Below are positions 6,570 through 13,655 of a DNA stretch of 64,000 nt, one piece after another. The number at the start of each line of letters is the position of its first letter. Position 1 is the first letter of the stretch. The DNA is from Paenibacillus xylaniclasticus (lineage in GTDB: Bacteria; Bacillota; Bacilli; Paenibacillales; Paenibacillaceae). The notes under the pieces are model-generated. The model saw only the letters and a list, made by a program, of their open reading frames with translations, ran no database searches and was not told where the DNA came from. The DNA is taken from contig NZ_BIML01000001.1 in assembly GCF_004001065.1 (NCBI RefSeq), positions 248,001 through 312,000 of the forward strand. Direction: 5' to 3'. The position numbers and the translations under genes were made by a program.

Positions 6570-7586
6570 TTATACGCCTATAAAAACTCGATTCTCTTTC
6601 TTGTACTCTTCATACAGACTTTGCAGGCCGCTAATCCTACCTTTGACCTGATCACGTTTCGCCCCTCCAGCGCCGCAATATTTACGATAAGGATCGCCCT
6701 TTTTGGTCACATTGGCGTAGTGCTGAAGAAATGGGACAACATTCTTTTCATTATTAAGAATCAATTTTACCATAGGTGGGATATTTACCTTTGTCACAAA
6801 CTTATTTCGTTCGGGGAATGCTTTATAAATTACTTCATAAGCAGATGAGACCTTCTTTAAAACCTCTTGTTCAATTTCATTTTCACTGAAGAATTTTTCA
6901 ATATCTCTTGTAGCAAATGAAACCCACTCGTAATCACCAGCAAGTAAAATAGATTGCAATACCGTAATTTCTCGATCCGACTTTTTAATACTGCCTTCGG
7001 GATAATGTGCCGTTATTGTGAATAATGGATCGCTGCTAACCATGCTATGAACATAGCTTTGAACGTTACTTGAAGCTGATACCAATGCCAAATGTTCGCG
7101 CGATACCGCTTTTCCGTTGTTCAGTCGGTAAAAGATTTCTTGAATTATAGCCTCTTCGTCATCCCCATCCTCAAGTTCTATAACTTTAAAACTGACGGTA
7201 TAACTGTTTATCGCGTCCTGAACATCCTCATGTAACTCTGAAAACTTTTTACCCGTTAATGCATGTGTCTCACCTGTATCAAGTGTTATGTCCTCTAACT
7301 GAGTCAAAGCGTATAGGTCTCGTTTAAAATCATGAAAATTAGTTAGGCGTTGTTTGCCATCAATTACATCATACACGTTTATTGTTCTGTCCTCTACTTC
7401 TTTTTGATATTTAATAACATAAATGTCAGGTACGAACATTCTCAATGTGGAGTCAATGAGCAAAGACTTGTCTTCCACCTTCCATTGTCCTGCTGGTCGT
7501 TGTAGCGGATTATCGAAAGTAATCGTCCCTTTTTCGATCATTGTGCATATCTGTTTTATACTCCATGCAATTGTGCTACGCTTCAT
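6570..7586 (-). CDS. DUF262-family protein
   Basis: A 338-residue protein with the N-terminal DUF262 domain, a ParB/Srx-like fold found in GmrSD-type restriction proteins and in many phages. The diagnostic IDGKQRL motif is near residue 80, preceded by DNPLQRPAGQW (the QR/RxxxW block) and followed by a helical domain (FYRLNNGKAVSREHLALV). The DUF1524/HNH nuclease half of full GmrSD is absent, so this is the stand-alone form. ATG 7586 is 10 nt after GGGAG. Restriction, anti-defence or nucleotide-dependent regulation are all possible. Small genes at 7634 and 7779 precede it in one transcription unit. Confidence 0.8.
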   Translation of the reverse strand: MKRSTIAWSIKQICTMIEKGTITFDNPLQRPAGQWKVEDKSLLIDSTLRMFVPDIYVIKYQKEVEDRTINVYDVIDGKQRLTNFHDFKRDLYALTQLEDITLDTGETHALTGKKFSELHEDVQDAINSYTVSFKVIELEDGDDEEAIIQEIFYRLNNGKAVSREHLALVSASSNVQSYVHSMVSSDPLFTITAHYPEGSIKKSDREITVLQSILLAGDYEWVSFATRDIEKFFSENEIEQEVLKKVSSAYEVIYKAFPERNKFVTKVNIPPMVKLILNNEKNVVPFLQHYANVTKKGDPYRKYCGAGGAKRDQVKGRISGLQSLYEEYKKENRVFIGV

Positions 7587-7633
7587 ATATTTCACACTCC
7601 CAATTAATTGTTGTTATATTCGCCATTTCTTAG

Positions 7634-7762
7634 TCAAATCCTTTTATATTCGATTAGAACATCTTTCAATTCTTGTACCTCATGTAGCTCGTACCATCCT
7701 TTTAAACGTGGCAGTTTATAAAGGATCTTTCCATTCATATATTTTGCTTTTAATCCATCCAT
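7634..7762 (-). CDS. Small hypothetical protein
   Basis: A 42-residue protein supported by a perfect GGAGG eight bases before ATG 7762. The sequence is charged and helix-prone (GLKAKYMNGKILYKLPRLKGW, split; then ELHEVQELKDVLIEY). It lies between the small membrane-protein gene and the DUF262 gene and is probably cotranscribed with them. Not recognised. Confidence 0.6.
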   Translation of the reverse strand: MDGLKAKYMNGKILYKLPRLKGWYELHEVQELKDVLIEYKRI

Positions 7763-7778
7763 AGATATTACCTCCATA

Positions 7779-7913
7779 TCAATACTTTGCCTTATTGTAT
7801 GTATTATTACGTTTCTGCTTATTTTCTCTCGATCTTTTGCTGCGGTACAGAATCAAGACTATAAGCAGATCTATAGATAGCCAGCAAATAAGGACTTCTA
7901 ACCATAACGGCAA
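7779..7913 (-). CDS. Small single-span membrane protein
   Basis: A 44-residue peptide starting at TTG 7913 behind AGGTGAAACTA. Residues 2-24 are a hydrophobic span (WLEVLICWLSIDLLIVLIL) and the remainder is a highly basic tail (RSKRSRENKQKRNN), predicting an inner-membrane anchor with a cytoplasmic C-terminus. It begins just after the stop of the 7924-8595 gene. A holin-like or regulatory role is possible but unsupported. Confidence 0.5.
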   Translation of the reverse strand: MPLWLEVLICWLSIDLLIVLILYRSKRSRENKQKRNNTYNKAKY

Positions 7914-7923
7914 TAGTTTCACC

Positions 7924-8595
7924 TCATTTCAATTTGTTGGATCTATCCTTAAGTTCATCCAGTCTCAAATCTCTTTCAAGATTTACCATTGCTTCTCTTG
8001 CCCATACTCCAATTAACTCTATTCTTTTCAAATTCATTTTCTTATCAATATATTTTCTTTCTGTAATACGAATATAACCGTCGATTTTCTCCAATAAATC
8101 CTTAGCATGTTCATTTGTAATATTCTTTAAGTCTATTTTATTGATGATTTCAGATAAGATGAATTTGCCTTTAACCTTAATATGATCAGCACTATTGCTT
8201 AAGACTGTTACAATATCAATATTTATATTATTGTCTTTAGATATGATAATAAGACTTTCCTTAGCTAACTCTAGTGCTGTAATCAACTTATTTTCAAGAA
8301 TAATTATTTTTCTTTTTAAAATATCTTTATTGCAGGTGGTTTTGTCTTTTATAATAGTATCTTCTTCAAAAACCGTTTCGTCTCCAGAATCAATTCTATC
8401 CCTAATTTCTACAACTTTATTCATTACTTCTTGTCTTATGTTCGGCCTTGCCTCTCCTTCAAATATCTTAAAGTTTCTCCACCCTCTGATGGTCGCCGTA
8501 AACCGTCTTACGTTGCTGTTGTTCTCATTATAACTCTCTGTTATTACGGCTCCTGCAACCCATTTATGACGAGAGATAACATTCCACTGTTTCAT
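7924..8595 (-). CDS. Hypothetical helical protein
   Basis: A 223-residue protein, not recognised. ATG 8595 follows GGAGGGTCGAA. Residues 1-50 look like a small beta domain (VISRHKWVAGAVITES, FTATIRGWRNFKIFEG), the rest is long charged helices (KRKIIILENKLITALELAKE, then KIDLKNITNEHAKDLLEKI). The pattern suggests a coiled-coil or oligomeric protein. It heads the four-gene leftward unit ending in the DUF262 gene. Confidence 0.65.
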   Translation of the reverse strand: MKQWNVISRHKWVAGAVITESYNENNSNVRRFTATIRGWRNFKIFEGEARPNIRQEVMNKVVEIRDRIDSGDETVFEEDTIIKDKTTCNKDILKRKIIILENKLITALELAKESLIIISKDNNINIDIVTVLSNSADHIKVKGKFILSEIINKIDLKNITNEHAKDLLEKIDGYIRITERKYIDKKMNLKRIELIGVWAREAMVNLERDLRLDELKDRSNKLK

Positions 8596-8767
8596 TTCGA
8601 CCCTCCTCTCTCTCTGTATGAATCCCTTATTTCATTTGTTAAATAAATCTATTAATAATTTCACCAAGTTGTTCATGATCAATTTCTTCTTGACTGTTAA
8701 TCATCGCTTCATTTTCATAGTTTTATTTATAGCCCTGTTATGAAATTCTGATTTCGTTAAATATCTT

Positions 8768-8797
8768 ACGAGTGCATCGGCTGCACTCGTACTTTTT
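8768..8797 (+). terminator. Intrinsic terminator (rightward)
   Basis: ACGAGTGCA and TGCACTCGT form a 9-bp perfect stem with a 5-nt loop, followed by ACTTTTTT. It points rightward although flanking genes run leftward; the hairpin alone could also end leftward transcripts from the 8809-8973 gene. Confidence 0.65.
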
Positions 8798-8808
8798 TGA
8801 TCTAGCCT

Positions 8809-8973
8809 TTAATATACTAAGCGAAAATCGTTATAATCGACGGAATCAAAACCATGTTTATCCAAGAATGCCGCCTCATCGAATCCAATGAGGCGAAGCG
8901 CCTCGTCAACTGTTATCGAACCATTCGTAACAACTTCTCCGACAAGAACTTCTTTGTAATAAATTTTTATAAT
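8809..8973 (-). CDS. Small acidic hypothetical protein with non-AUG start
   Basis: The frame reads a convincing small protein (YYKEVLVGEVVTNGSITVDE, then ALRLIGFDEAAFLDKHGF) ending at TAA 8809, but no ATG, GTG or TTG precedes it after the upstream stop. GAAGGG lies 7 nt before ATT 8973, so AUU initiation is the simplest explanation. It starts 18 nt after the 8991-9338 gene and is probably cotranscribed. Function unknown. Confidence 0.5.
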   Translation of the reverse strand: MIKIYYKEVLVGEVVTNGSITVDEALRLIGFDEAAFLDKHGFDSVDYNDFRLVY

Positions 8974-8990
8974 CGATCATCCCTTCTAAT

Positions 8991-9338
8991 TTATTTTGAA
9001 AATTCCTCGTTTAATGCTTCAAGCATAAGTCTGGCATCGTCCTGAAGGTCGACACCATTGATATGTCTTATTACGTCCTCTATGACTTCTGAGTCATACT
9101 CTTTTTTGAGCTCGAACAACTTGTCTTCAAGTTGTTGATGAAGGTTTAATGTGGTCCACCACCATTCATAATTTTCTTTTGACACTATATAAGCGTCTAG
9201 TTCTTCATCGTATACAAACTGATCTAAGCCGCCAAAGTTGCCGATCAGTTCGTTTTCAAAGTGTTGTCCGGTTTTAGGATCAGTCAAGCTTAAGAAGTCA
9301 TATTCGCCAGTTTCTCGGATATAAACTCTCATGGCCAT
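8991..9338 (-). CDS. Hypothetical acidic protein
   Basis: A 115-residue protein, strongly acidic (DEELDAYIVSKENYEWWW, DSEVIEDVIRHINGVDLQ). ATG 9338 follows AGGGTGGTTATC. Its size, charge and short N-terminal strand (MRVYIRETGEYDFLSL) recall DNA-mimic anti-restriction proteins, but I cannot match it to ArdA or another family, so this is only a resemblance. It has its own promoter at 9417-9445. Confidence 0.6.
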   Translation of the reverse strand: MAMRVYIRETGEYDFLSLTDPKTGQHFENELIGNFGGLDQFVYDEELDAYIVSKENYEWWWTTLNLHQQLEDKLFELKKEYDSEVIEDVIRHINGVDLQDDARLMLEALNEEFSK

Positions 9339-9416
9339 GATAACCACCCTTTCGCTTCATCCACTATCTACATCTTATCGTTTTCTTACTGTTTCTGTCT
9401 CCCTTTCTTTAATTTA

Positions 9417-9445
9417 ATTATATCACAACTAATTTTGCATGTAAA
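9417..9445 (-). promoter_or_regulatory. Promoter for the 8809-9338 unit
   Basis: On the minus strand TTTACA (9445-9440) and TATAAT (9422-9417) are 17 nt apart. The spacer starts TGCAAAATTA, giving ACATGCAAAATTA, a relative of the ATGTAATTAATTGCAT operator in the promoters at 11824 and 13513. Confidence 0.7.
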
Positions 9446-9460
9446 TATGTTTATGTAAAA

Positions 9461-9694
9461 TTAGTTTCCTCTCTGGGGTCTTTTTTTCTCCGCATACGCT
9501 TCCAATTCTTCGCGTAAATACAAGCGTGTCTTTCTTTCACTTCCAAACTCGATAAAATGTTTTATATGTCCAGTTGCTACGGCTTGATTAAATGCTGATC
9601 GAGATTGTTTTGTAATGATCCGCGCCTCGTCCTGCATGACTAAGTTTTCTTTTATCCACATCTTAATCTTCTCGCTACCAATTATACTATCCAT
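9461..9694 (-). CDS. HTH_17/excisionase-like protein (paralogue 1)
   Basis: A 77-residue protein whose body is an HTH of the excisionase/AlpA type: MQDEARIITKQSRSAFNQAV is followed by a strand and HFIEFG, then the characteristic RKTRLYLREELEAYAEKKR. It closely matches the 11862-12074 protein (LQDEARTITGQSVSGFNQSV, RKTRLYLRSDLEAYAKNKR). ATG 9694 overlaps the stop of the AP2-domain gene by 8 nt and has GGAGGAAC upstream, so it is translationally coupled to it. Probable role is DNA binding in excision or gene control. Confidence 0.75.
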   Translation of the reverse strand: MDSIIGSEKIKMWIKENLVMQDEARIITKQSRSAFNQAVATGHIKHFIEFGSERKTRLYLREELEAYAEKKRPQRGN

Positions 9695-10166
9695 TATCAA
9701 GTTCCTCCAGGTAGGGCTTATGATATTTTTCTTCTGCCTCCAAGCGTAATTTATATGCTTCTTCGGCAGTCGCTCTATCGCCAAGATATATTCTTTTGCC
9801 TTTTATTGTTAGTACTGCTCGATATATGACATTTCCCTTTTTGTCTCTACATTTAGTCACCCCTTTATAGCCGGAACTATTATTGCGATTCTTCTTCCTT
9901 TTCAAATTTGTCGTTAGCACACCTTCAACGGCAGATTGTTTTATGACTCCCATGCCAATTTTCGAAGTTTCTTTTTTTAGGCATCCACACGAACGGATTC
10001 TTTTTAATGTCAATTGGGATGTCGAAACAATCTTCCTTTTGCCGCACGTGCATTCACACATCCAACGCACCCGATAATCATTGGTTTTGATATCAGATTT
10101 TCCGATAACTTTAAGATGCCCAAATGTCTGATCGGTAAGGTCTTTGTACCTTCCTTTCCCGCCCAT
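9687..10166 (-). CDS. AP2-domain DNA-binding protein
   Basis: A 159-residue protein with the two-part layout common in phage AP2/HNH-associated proteins. Residues 8-65 form a zinc-binding module (DQTFGHLKVIGKSD, MCECTCGKRKIV, RIRSCGCLKKE) and residues 97-150 an AP2-type DNA-binding domain (NSSGYKGVTKCRDKKGN, YRAVLTIKGKRIYLGD, TAEEAYKLRLEAEEKY). No HNH nuclease motif is seen, so it is probably a DNA-binding relic or regulator related to homing enzymes. ATG 10166 lacks a perfect Shine-Dalgarno but has GGAAG nearby. Confidence 0.8.
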   Translation of the reverse strand: MGGKGRYKDLTDQTFGHLKVIGKSDIKTNDYRVRWMCECTCGKRKIVSTSQLTLKRIRSCGCLKKETSKIGMGVIKQSAVEGVLTTNLKRKKNRNNSSGYKGVTKCRDKKGNVIYRAVLTIKGKRIYLGDRATAEEAYKLRLEAEEKYHKPYLEELDNG

Positions 10167-10216
10167 ATCGCATCACTTCCTCCTATCCTATGGTTAATAA
10201 AAGACTGGTTTCATTT

Positions 10217-10234
10217 GGGAGTCCGAAGACTCCC
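10217..10234 (-). other. Perfect hairpin with UUCG loop between genes
   Basis: On the leftward mRNA GGGAGTC-UUCG-GACTCCC forms a 7-bp stem closed by a C(UUCG)G tetraloop, an exceptionally stable RNA hairpin. No U-run follows, so it is more likely a processing or stability element between the 10255-10386 gene and the AP2 gene than a terminator. Confidence 0.6.
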
Positions 10235-10254
10235 GCTGTTATATATGGCTGCTG

Positions 10255-10386
10255 TTATGCGTAAAAGTAGGAATATTCTTCAATTACCTTTGCCTTCTCC
10301 TCAGTCGCCAATGCTTCAAATTCTTCTACATGCATTCTATAATCGTTCACCAACCACTCATTAAAATCTTTCTGTTCGTCATTCAT
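10255..10386 (-). CDS. Small acidic hypothetical protein
   Basis: A 43-residue acidic helical protein (DEQKDFNEWLVNDYRMHVEE, EFEALATEEKAKVIEEY). ATG 10386 follows AAAGGAGCGGATTATA. A -10-like TATAAT and the shared ATTATGGGAGT motif lie directly upstream (10412-10427). Not recognised. Confidence 0.6.
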   Translation of the reverse strand: MNDEQKDFNEWLVNDYRMHVEEFEALATEEKAKVIEEYSYFYA

Positions 10387-10411
10387 TATAATCCGCTCCT
10401 TTTATATTTCC

Positions 10412-10427
10412 ATTATACTCCCATAAT
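10412..10427 (-). promoter_or_regulatory. Shared ATTATGGGAGT motif abutting a -10 box
   Basis: On the minus strand ATTATGGGAGTATAAT places an 11-bp motif directly against a TATAAT box for the 10386 gene. The same ATTATGGGAGT occurs twice, as an inverted repeat, at 10794-10834 before the next gene upstream. Common control of the two units is likely. Confidence 0.5.
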
Positions 10428-10454
10428 CCACAACAATACATCCCGAGTCACGCG

Positions 10455-10772
10455 TTATTGACAATTCAATACATGATTTTTCAGAATGTGCTGATAAAAA
10501 CCGTTAATGTGATTCCTTGCGTTCGGTTTCGTTTTGATATAAGTCTCCAGTTCATCATAAGTCATTGTTACAGCGTCTTTGTCGATATAGTCCAGGAAGT
10601 TTCCTACACGGCTTTTATACTGGAGCCAAGATGCCTTTTGTTTCGGATCGGTTTGCCAATCGGGATATTTGTCGTTTCGAAACGTCTCAAAATATGTATT
10701 ATTGACTTCTTCCATGTGGAATGTTTTATATTGATTCTGCCATGCTTGAACCATTTTTTCGGTTACTGCCAT
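10455..10772 (-). CDS. Hypothetical protein, possibly an isolated integrase core-binding (SAM-like) domain
   Basis: A 105-residue protein with no catalytic motifs. The C-terminal half (TMTYDELETYIKTKPNARNH, INGFYQHILKNHVL) has the helical pattern of the core-binding domain that precedes tyrosine recombinase catalytic domains; the N-terminal half is rich in Trp, Tyr and Lys. SPbeta-like phages use catalytically dead integrase-fold proteins as regulators, so a DNA-binding regulatory role is plausible, but the match is weak. ATG 10772 follows AAGGAGCGG. A 14-bp inverted repeat just upstream could be its own operator. Confidence 0.5.
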   Translation of the reverse strand: MAVTEKMVQAWQNQYKTFHMEEVNNTYFETFRNDKYPDWQTDPKQKASWLQYKSRVGNFLDYIDKDAVTMTYDELETYIKTKPNARNHINGFYQHILKNHVLNCQ

Positions 10773-10793
10773 TGTTAACCGCTCCTTTGTGCT

Positions 10794-10834
10794 ACACTCC
10801 CATAATACCATGTTTGCCGATATTATGGGAGTGT
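10794..10834. repeat. 14-bp perfect inverted repeat upstream of 10455-10772
   Basis: ACACTCCCATAATA (10794-10807) and TATTATGGGAGTGT (10821-10834) are perfect inverted copies with a 13-nt spacer. There is no T-run on either side, which argues for an operator or mRNA structure, not a terminator. Confidence 0.7.
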
Positions 10835-10855
10835 GCTGTTGTTGACTGTTAAATA

Positions 10856-11188
10856 TTAAATAGGATTATGCCAGACAACATTTTTGTAAATACTATAAAT
10901 TTCTTTTACTTCGTCCATACTTTCAGCGTTCGTCATCATTTCCATGACATGAGACTGAAGCAACGATCCGCGCAAATGGATATTTTTATATCCTGCATAT
11001 TCGCTTTGGAATCGCTTTAATTCTGCCATAATTTCTTTTTCAAATTCGCTTTTTTGGTTTTGTTTCTGCTTGTTGTTATGTTGGCTTTTAGGTAAGAAGT
11101 CTTTCATGCTCAATTCTACAGGTTTACCAGACAGTAAAGCCGATTTAACGTGATTGTTATACATTTGTCCTGCTACCGTTTGAGTCAT
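10856..11188 (-). CDS. Hypothetical protein
   Basis: A 110-residue soluble protein, not recognised. ATG 11188 has GGAGGAATAACAA upstream. A Gln/Lys/Asn-rich linker (LPKSQHNNKQKQNQKSEF) separates an N-terminal helix from a C-terminal helical part (EIMAELKRFQSEYAGYKN, LLQSHVMEMMTNAESMDEV). It is a single gene between two units with their own signals. Confidence 0.6.
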   Translation of the reverse strand: MTQTVAGQMYNNHVKSALLSGKPVELSMKDFLPKSQHNNKQKQNQKSEFEKEIMAELKRFQSEYAGYKNIHLRGSLLQSHVMEMMTNAESMDEVKEIYSIYKNVVWHNPI

Positions 11189-11256
11189 TTGTTATTCCTC
11201 CACTGTTTTATTTTAATATGATAATCAAATAAGCATTTTAACGGCTGGTCTTTAGT

Positions 11257-11538
11257 TTAAAAATACATTCCACTTTTCCAACGCTCAAAAGTACAAAAGC
11301 CATGTTTAATCGTCGGTAGTTCATAGTAGTACCTATATAGTTCCGTATCTTTATATAACGTTTGCAATACAGTTTCAAATGCTGCTTTTCGTTGATTGAA
11401 CTTTTCTTTGTTGTTTCCATACCATGTAAGAATATCATTAGGCCGTAATAAAAAGTTCATTGCTATATTACAAAGTGCTTCATAACTTTTCTTGCTTAAT
11501 CTTTCTATATCACTATTTGCAATTTTTATATTATTCAT
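11257..11538 (-). CDS. Hypothetical protein
   Basis: A 93-residue basic, Tyr-rich protein, not recognised. ATG 11538 follows GGAGGTTAATTTTA. The whole sequence looks helical (IERLSKKSYEALCNIAMNFL, KAAFETVLQTLYKDTELY). No catalytic or membrane features. Confidence 0.6.
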   Translation of the reverse strand: MNNIKIANSDIERLSKKSYEALCNIAMNFLLRPNDILTWYGNNKEKFNQRKAAFETVLQTLYKDTELYRYYYELPTIKHGFCTFERWKSGMYF

Positions 11539-11590
11539 TAAAATTAACCTCCAATTATTTTATTATTTAGAACTTAAAATGAGTATTTCA

Positions 11591-11608
11591 AGGGGGATTT
11601 CTCCCCCT
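11591..11608 (-). terminator. Hairpin after the 11614-11793 gene
   Basis: On the minus strand AGGGGG-AGAAAT-CCCCCT forms a 6-bp GC stem 5 nt after the stop codon, followed by a modestly T-rich stretch. It probably ends or protects the short transcript from the promoter at 11824. Confidence 0.55.
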
Positions 11609-11613
11609 CATTT

Positions 11614-11793
11614 CTATTCTTGAATCATGTGAGCGTTTAGCACATGTCCTTTACTTACTGGCTTATAGTTCTCGTAAAACCATTGCTTATCTACTGCCGA
11701 TCCGAATCCTTTAACTTGCATGAACACTTGTGAATCGTTACACTCTTCAGCTACCACTACTGCACCTGTCGTAATGTTCTTATACTTTTTCAT
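11614..11793 (-). CDS. Small hypothetical protein
   Basis: A 59-residue protein that looks like a small beta-barrel (YKNITTGAVVVAEECNDSQV, FMQVKGFGSAVDKQWFYE). ATG 11793 lies 9 nt after AGGAG. It is a single-gene unit with its own promoter and a following hairpin, an arrangement typical of a highly expressed phage accessory gene. Not recognised. Confidence 0.65.
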   Translation of the reverse strand: MKKYKNITTGAVVVAEECNDSQVFMQVKGFGSAVDKQWFYENYKPVSKGHVLNAHMIQE

Positions 11794-11823
11794 CTCGATC
11801 ATCTCCTCTTTTGCTTATACATA

Positions 11824-11852
11824 ATTATAACATGCACTTAATTACATGTAAA
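11824..11852 (-). promoter_or_regulatory. Promoter with ATGTAATTAA-type operator in spacer
   Basis: On the minus strand TTTACA (11852-11847) and TATAAT (11829-11824) have a 17-nt spacer that reads TGTAATTAAGTGCATGT. Together with the -35 end it gives ACATGTAATTAAGTGCATGT, a near-palindrome shared with the promoter at 13513-13541. Confidence 0.75.
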
Positions 11853-11861
11853 TAAAAACTT

Positions 11862-12074
11862 TTACCGAATCCGTTTATTTTTTGCGTATGCTTCGAGATC
11901 CGATCTTAGATATAACCTTGTCTTGCGTAATTCTCCAAACTCTACAAAAGGAAGTATGTTGCCTGTAGCTACAGATTGATTAAACCCTGATACTGATTGG
12001 CCTGTAATAGTTCGAGCTTCGTCCTGCAAAACTAAATTGTTTTGAATCCATTGCTTGATATCTTCGCTGTTCAT
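11862..12074 (-). CDS. HTH_17/excisionase-like protein (paralogue 2)
   Basis: A 70-residue close paralogue of the 9461-9694 protein, with the same order: IKQWIQNNLVLQDEARTI, then SGFNQSVATGNI as the recognition region, then LRKTRLYLRSDLEAYAKNKR. ATG 12074 follows GGAGGATACGAAA. Upstream (12100-12120) lies a further copy of the ACATGCAATTAA motif. Probable DNA-binding regulator or excision factor; a duplicated pair could control the two operator families or two recombinases. Confidence 0.75.
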   Translation of the reverse strand: MNSEDIKQWIQNNLVLQDEARTITGQSVSGFNQSVATGNILPFVEFGELRKTRLYLRSDLEAYAKNKRIR

Positions 12075-12139
12075 TTTCGTATCCTCCGATAATACATGAA
12101 TACATTACATGCAATTAACTATACAACATTATTTGATAA

Positions 12140-12168
12140 AGGCAAAGAATCAAGTCGATCCTTTGCCT
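12140..12168 (-). terminator. Terminator after the sliding-clamp gene
   Basis: AGGCAAAG and CTTTGCCT form an 8-bp stem with a 13-nt loop that may pair further, placed 8 nt after the dnaN-like stop codon and followed on the minus strand by TTTATC. The weak U-run suggests partial termination. Confidence 0.6.
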
Positions 12169-12175
12169 AGTTATG

Positions 12176-13237
12176 TTACGCTGCTAATAGATGTGGCAAA
12201 ATTAGAGTATCAGCGTCAATCATAAATGGTACTGTACTCCCATTTAACTTGATTGTTATCTTTTCGCTTTCCTTATTTTTTAGCGCCTCTAGGATGAATT
12301 CTAGGTTGCAAGCAAGACGCATATCGTCTCCAACTTGCTTAGCGTCTAGAGTGCTTTCTAATTGATTTGATGTAGTGTCGTTTGATGCGGACAGTTTAAG
12401 CGATCCGCTGCTAATATTCATTTTGACTGTATTTGTCTTGTCCGTTACTTCCTTCATTACGGTTAGTTCTTCGATAAGATCTTTTTTATTGACCGTAATT
12501 TCAGTATTGAACGTTCGCGGAATGATTTTACTCACGTCTGGATACGTTCCTTCACAAAGTCGAACAATCATAGTCACATTATCAAATTGGATATTCACAA
12601 AACGATTATATTCGTCAACGATGAATGAGTATTCGCCTTTATATTGCTTCTCGGTGAAAGTCTGGATAAGGTCAATAGCGTTCGATGGAATAACCATATC
12701 ATGCGTATAATCATTTGATTCGAGCGTCCGTAAAGCCATTCTATGACGGTCTGTAGCGACTACATTAGTATTACGGAATAGTACGCCTTTAAGGATTGGA
12801 GTTGACTCCATTGTACTGCATGCATATGTCATAGGCAGGATCTCGGACATTTGAGGGCGCGACAATGTGAATGCGTGTTGATTGAAATTGAAATTTTGTT
12901 TTTCTGGATACATTTCAGTTGATAATGCTTGATATTTTACATTACGCTTACCAGATTCAATATTATTTTCACTGATCGTGATATATGTATCATTTAGTTT
13001 TTGTACAAGTTTAATTGTATCTCTAGGAATGATATATGATCCTGTTTCAATTACTTCAGCGTTCTTTAGTATGACATGAATAGTTGTGTCGATGTCTGTA
13101 GCGGTCAGTTCAACTTTTTTTGAATCGGCTATGATAAGGATATTAGACAGGATCGGTACGCTGCTTTTAACTGGAGCAAGTTTCAATAAGTTTTTGAATG
13201 CCGTTTGAATCTCTTTCGTGTTAACTGTAATTTTCAT
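12176..13237 (-). CDS. dnaN: DNA polymerase III sliding clamp (beta subunit)
   Basis: A 353-residue beta-clamp, the ring that tethers a replicative polymerase to DNA. Family features are easy to see: MKITVNTKEIQTAFKNLL at the start, then VPILSNILIIADSKKVEL and TATDIDTTIHVIL; the second domain has LKGVLFRNTNVVATDRHRMA; the third ends with VPFMIDADTLILPHLLAA. The usual C-terminal QLILPVR-type end is altered to LILPHLLAA. Host clamps are about 378 aa, so this is slightly short. ATG 13237 follows GGAGGAATTAAA. Phage-encoded clamps are uncommon; this one implies a dedicated replisome, though no polymerase gene is inside the window. Confidence 0.95.
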   Translation of the reverse strand: MKITVNTKEIQTAFKNLLKLAPVKSSVPILSNILIIADSKKVELTATDIDTTIHVILKNAEVIETGSYIIPRDTIKLVQKLNDTYITISENNIESGKRNVKYQALSTEMYPEKQNFNFNQHAFTLSRPQMSEILPMTYACSTMESTPILKGVLFRNTNVVATDRHRMALRTLESNDYTHDMVIPSNAIDLIQTFTEKQYKGEYSFIVDEYNRFVNIQFDNVTMIVRLCEGTYPDVSKIIPRTFNTEITVNKKDLIEELTVMKEVTDKTNTVKMNISSGSLKLSASNDTTSNQLESTLDAKQVGDDMRLACNLEFILEALKNKESEKITIKLNGSTVPFMIDADTLILPHLLAA

Positions 13238-13300
13238 TTTAATTCCTCCAATATGTATTTTTATTTTATAGAGGAGACTCGTCATATCTCCTCTAACTTG

Positions 13301-13480
13301 TTACCATTCCATATCTGCCGCATCTTCCAGTGCTGTTATCAATCCGTCAAAATCTTCAGATGATCCATACAGGGATGCAATTTCTAAAACTGTTTGAAGT
13401 GGTACACCATAGTCATCAGCTAATGATTCTAGATATTCACGTCGATTAGTATAACCGTTTTCTTGATATACGTTTGACAT
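13301..13480 (-). CDS. Small acidic hypothetical protein
   Basis: A 59-residue acidic helical protein (NRREYLESLADDYGVPLQ, TVLEIASLYGSSEDFDGL). ATG 13480 lies behind AAAGGAGATAAACAA. It is the first gene after the operator-bearing promoter at 13513, immediately before the clamp, so it is probably an early regulatory or replication-linked protein. Not recognised. Confidence 0.6.
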   Translation of the reverse strand: MSNVYQENGYTNRREYLESLADDYGVPLQTVLEIASLYGSSEDFDGLITALEDAADMEW

Positions 13481-13512
13481 TTGTTTATCTCCTTTCTTTA
13501 GGTCTTGAATAC

Positions 13513-13541
13513 ATCTTATCATGCAATTAATTACATGTCAA
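13513..13541 (-). promoter_or_regulatory. Promoter of the clamp operon with palindromic operator
   Basis: On the minus strand TTGACA (13541-13536) and TAAGAT (13518-13513) are 17 nt apart. The spacer and -35 overlap contain ATGTAATTAATTGCAT, an almost perfect palindrome shared with 11824-11852 and partly with 12100-12120 and 9429-9445. Confidence 0.75.
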
Positions 13542-13617
13542 TCTTTTAATAGGTTTTTTAATATTTTGTTTTACTGAATCTTTTCTAGACTCGATCACCC
13601 TATAAATTCATAGTTTT

Positions 13618-13655
13618 AACAGGTGAAAAGAGGAGCATTAAGCCCCTCCTGAAAT
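13618..13655 (-). terminator. Terminator overlapping the end of the methylase-helicase gene
   Basis: On the minus strand AGGAGGGGC, a TTAAT loop containing the stop codon, GCTCCTC and TTTT form an intrinsic terminator that begins inside the last codons of the gene. Confidence 0.65.

Noticed and set aside
8854-9045. A plus-strand frame of 63 codons
   Set aside because: It has no ribosome-binding site and lies opposite better minus-strand genes (8809-8973 and 8991-9338).
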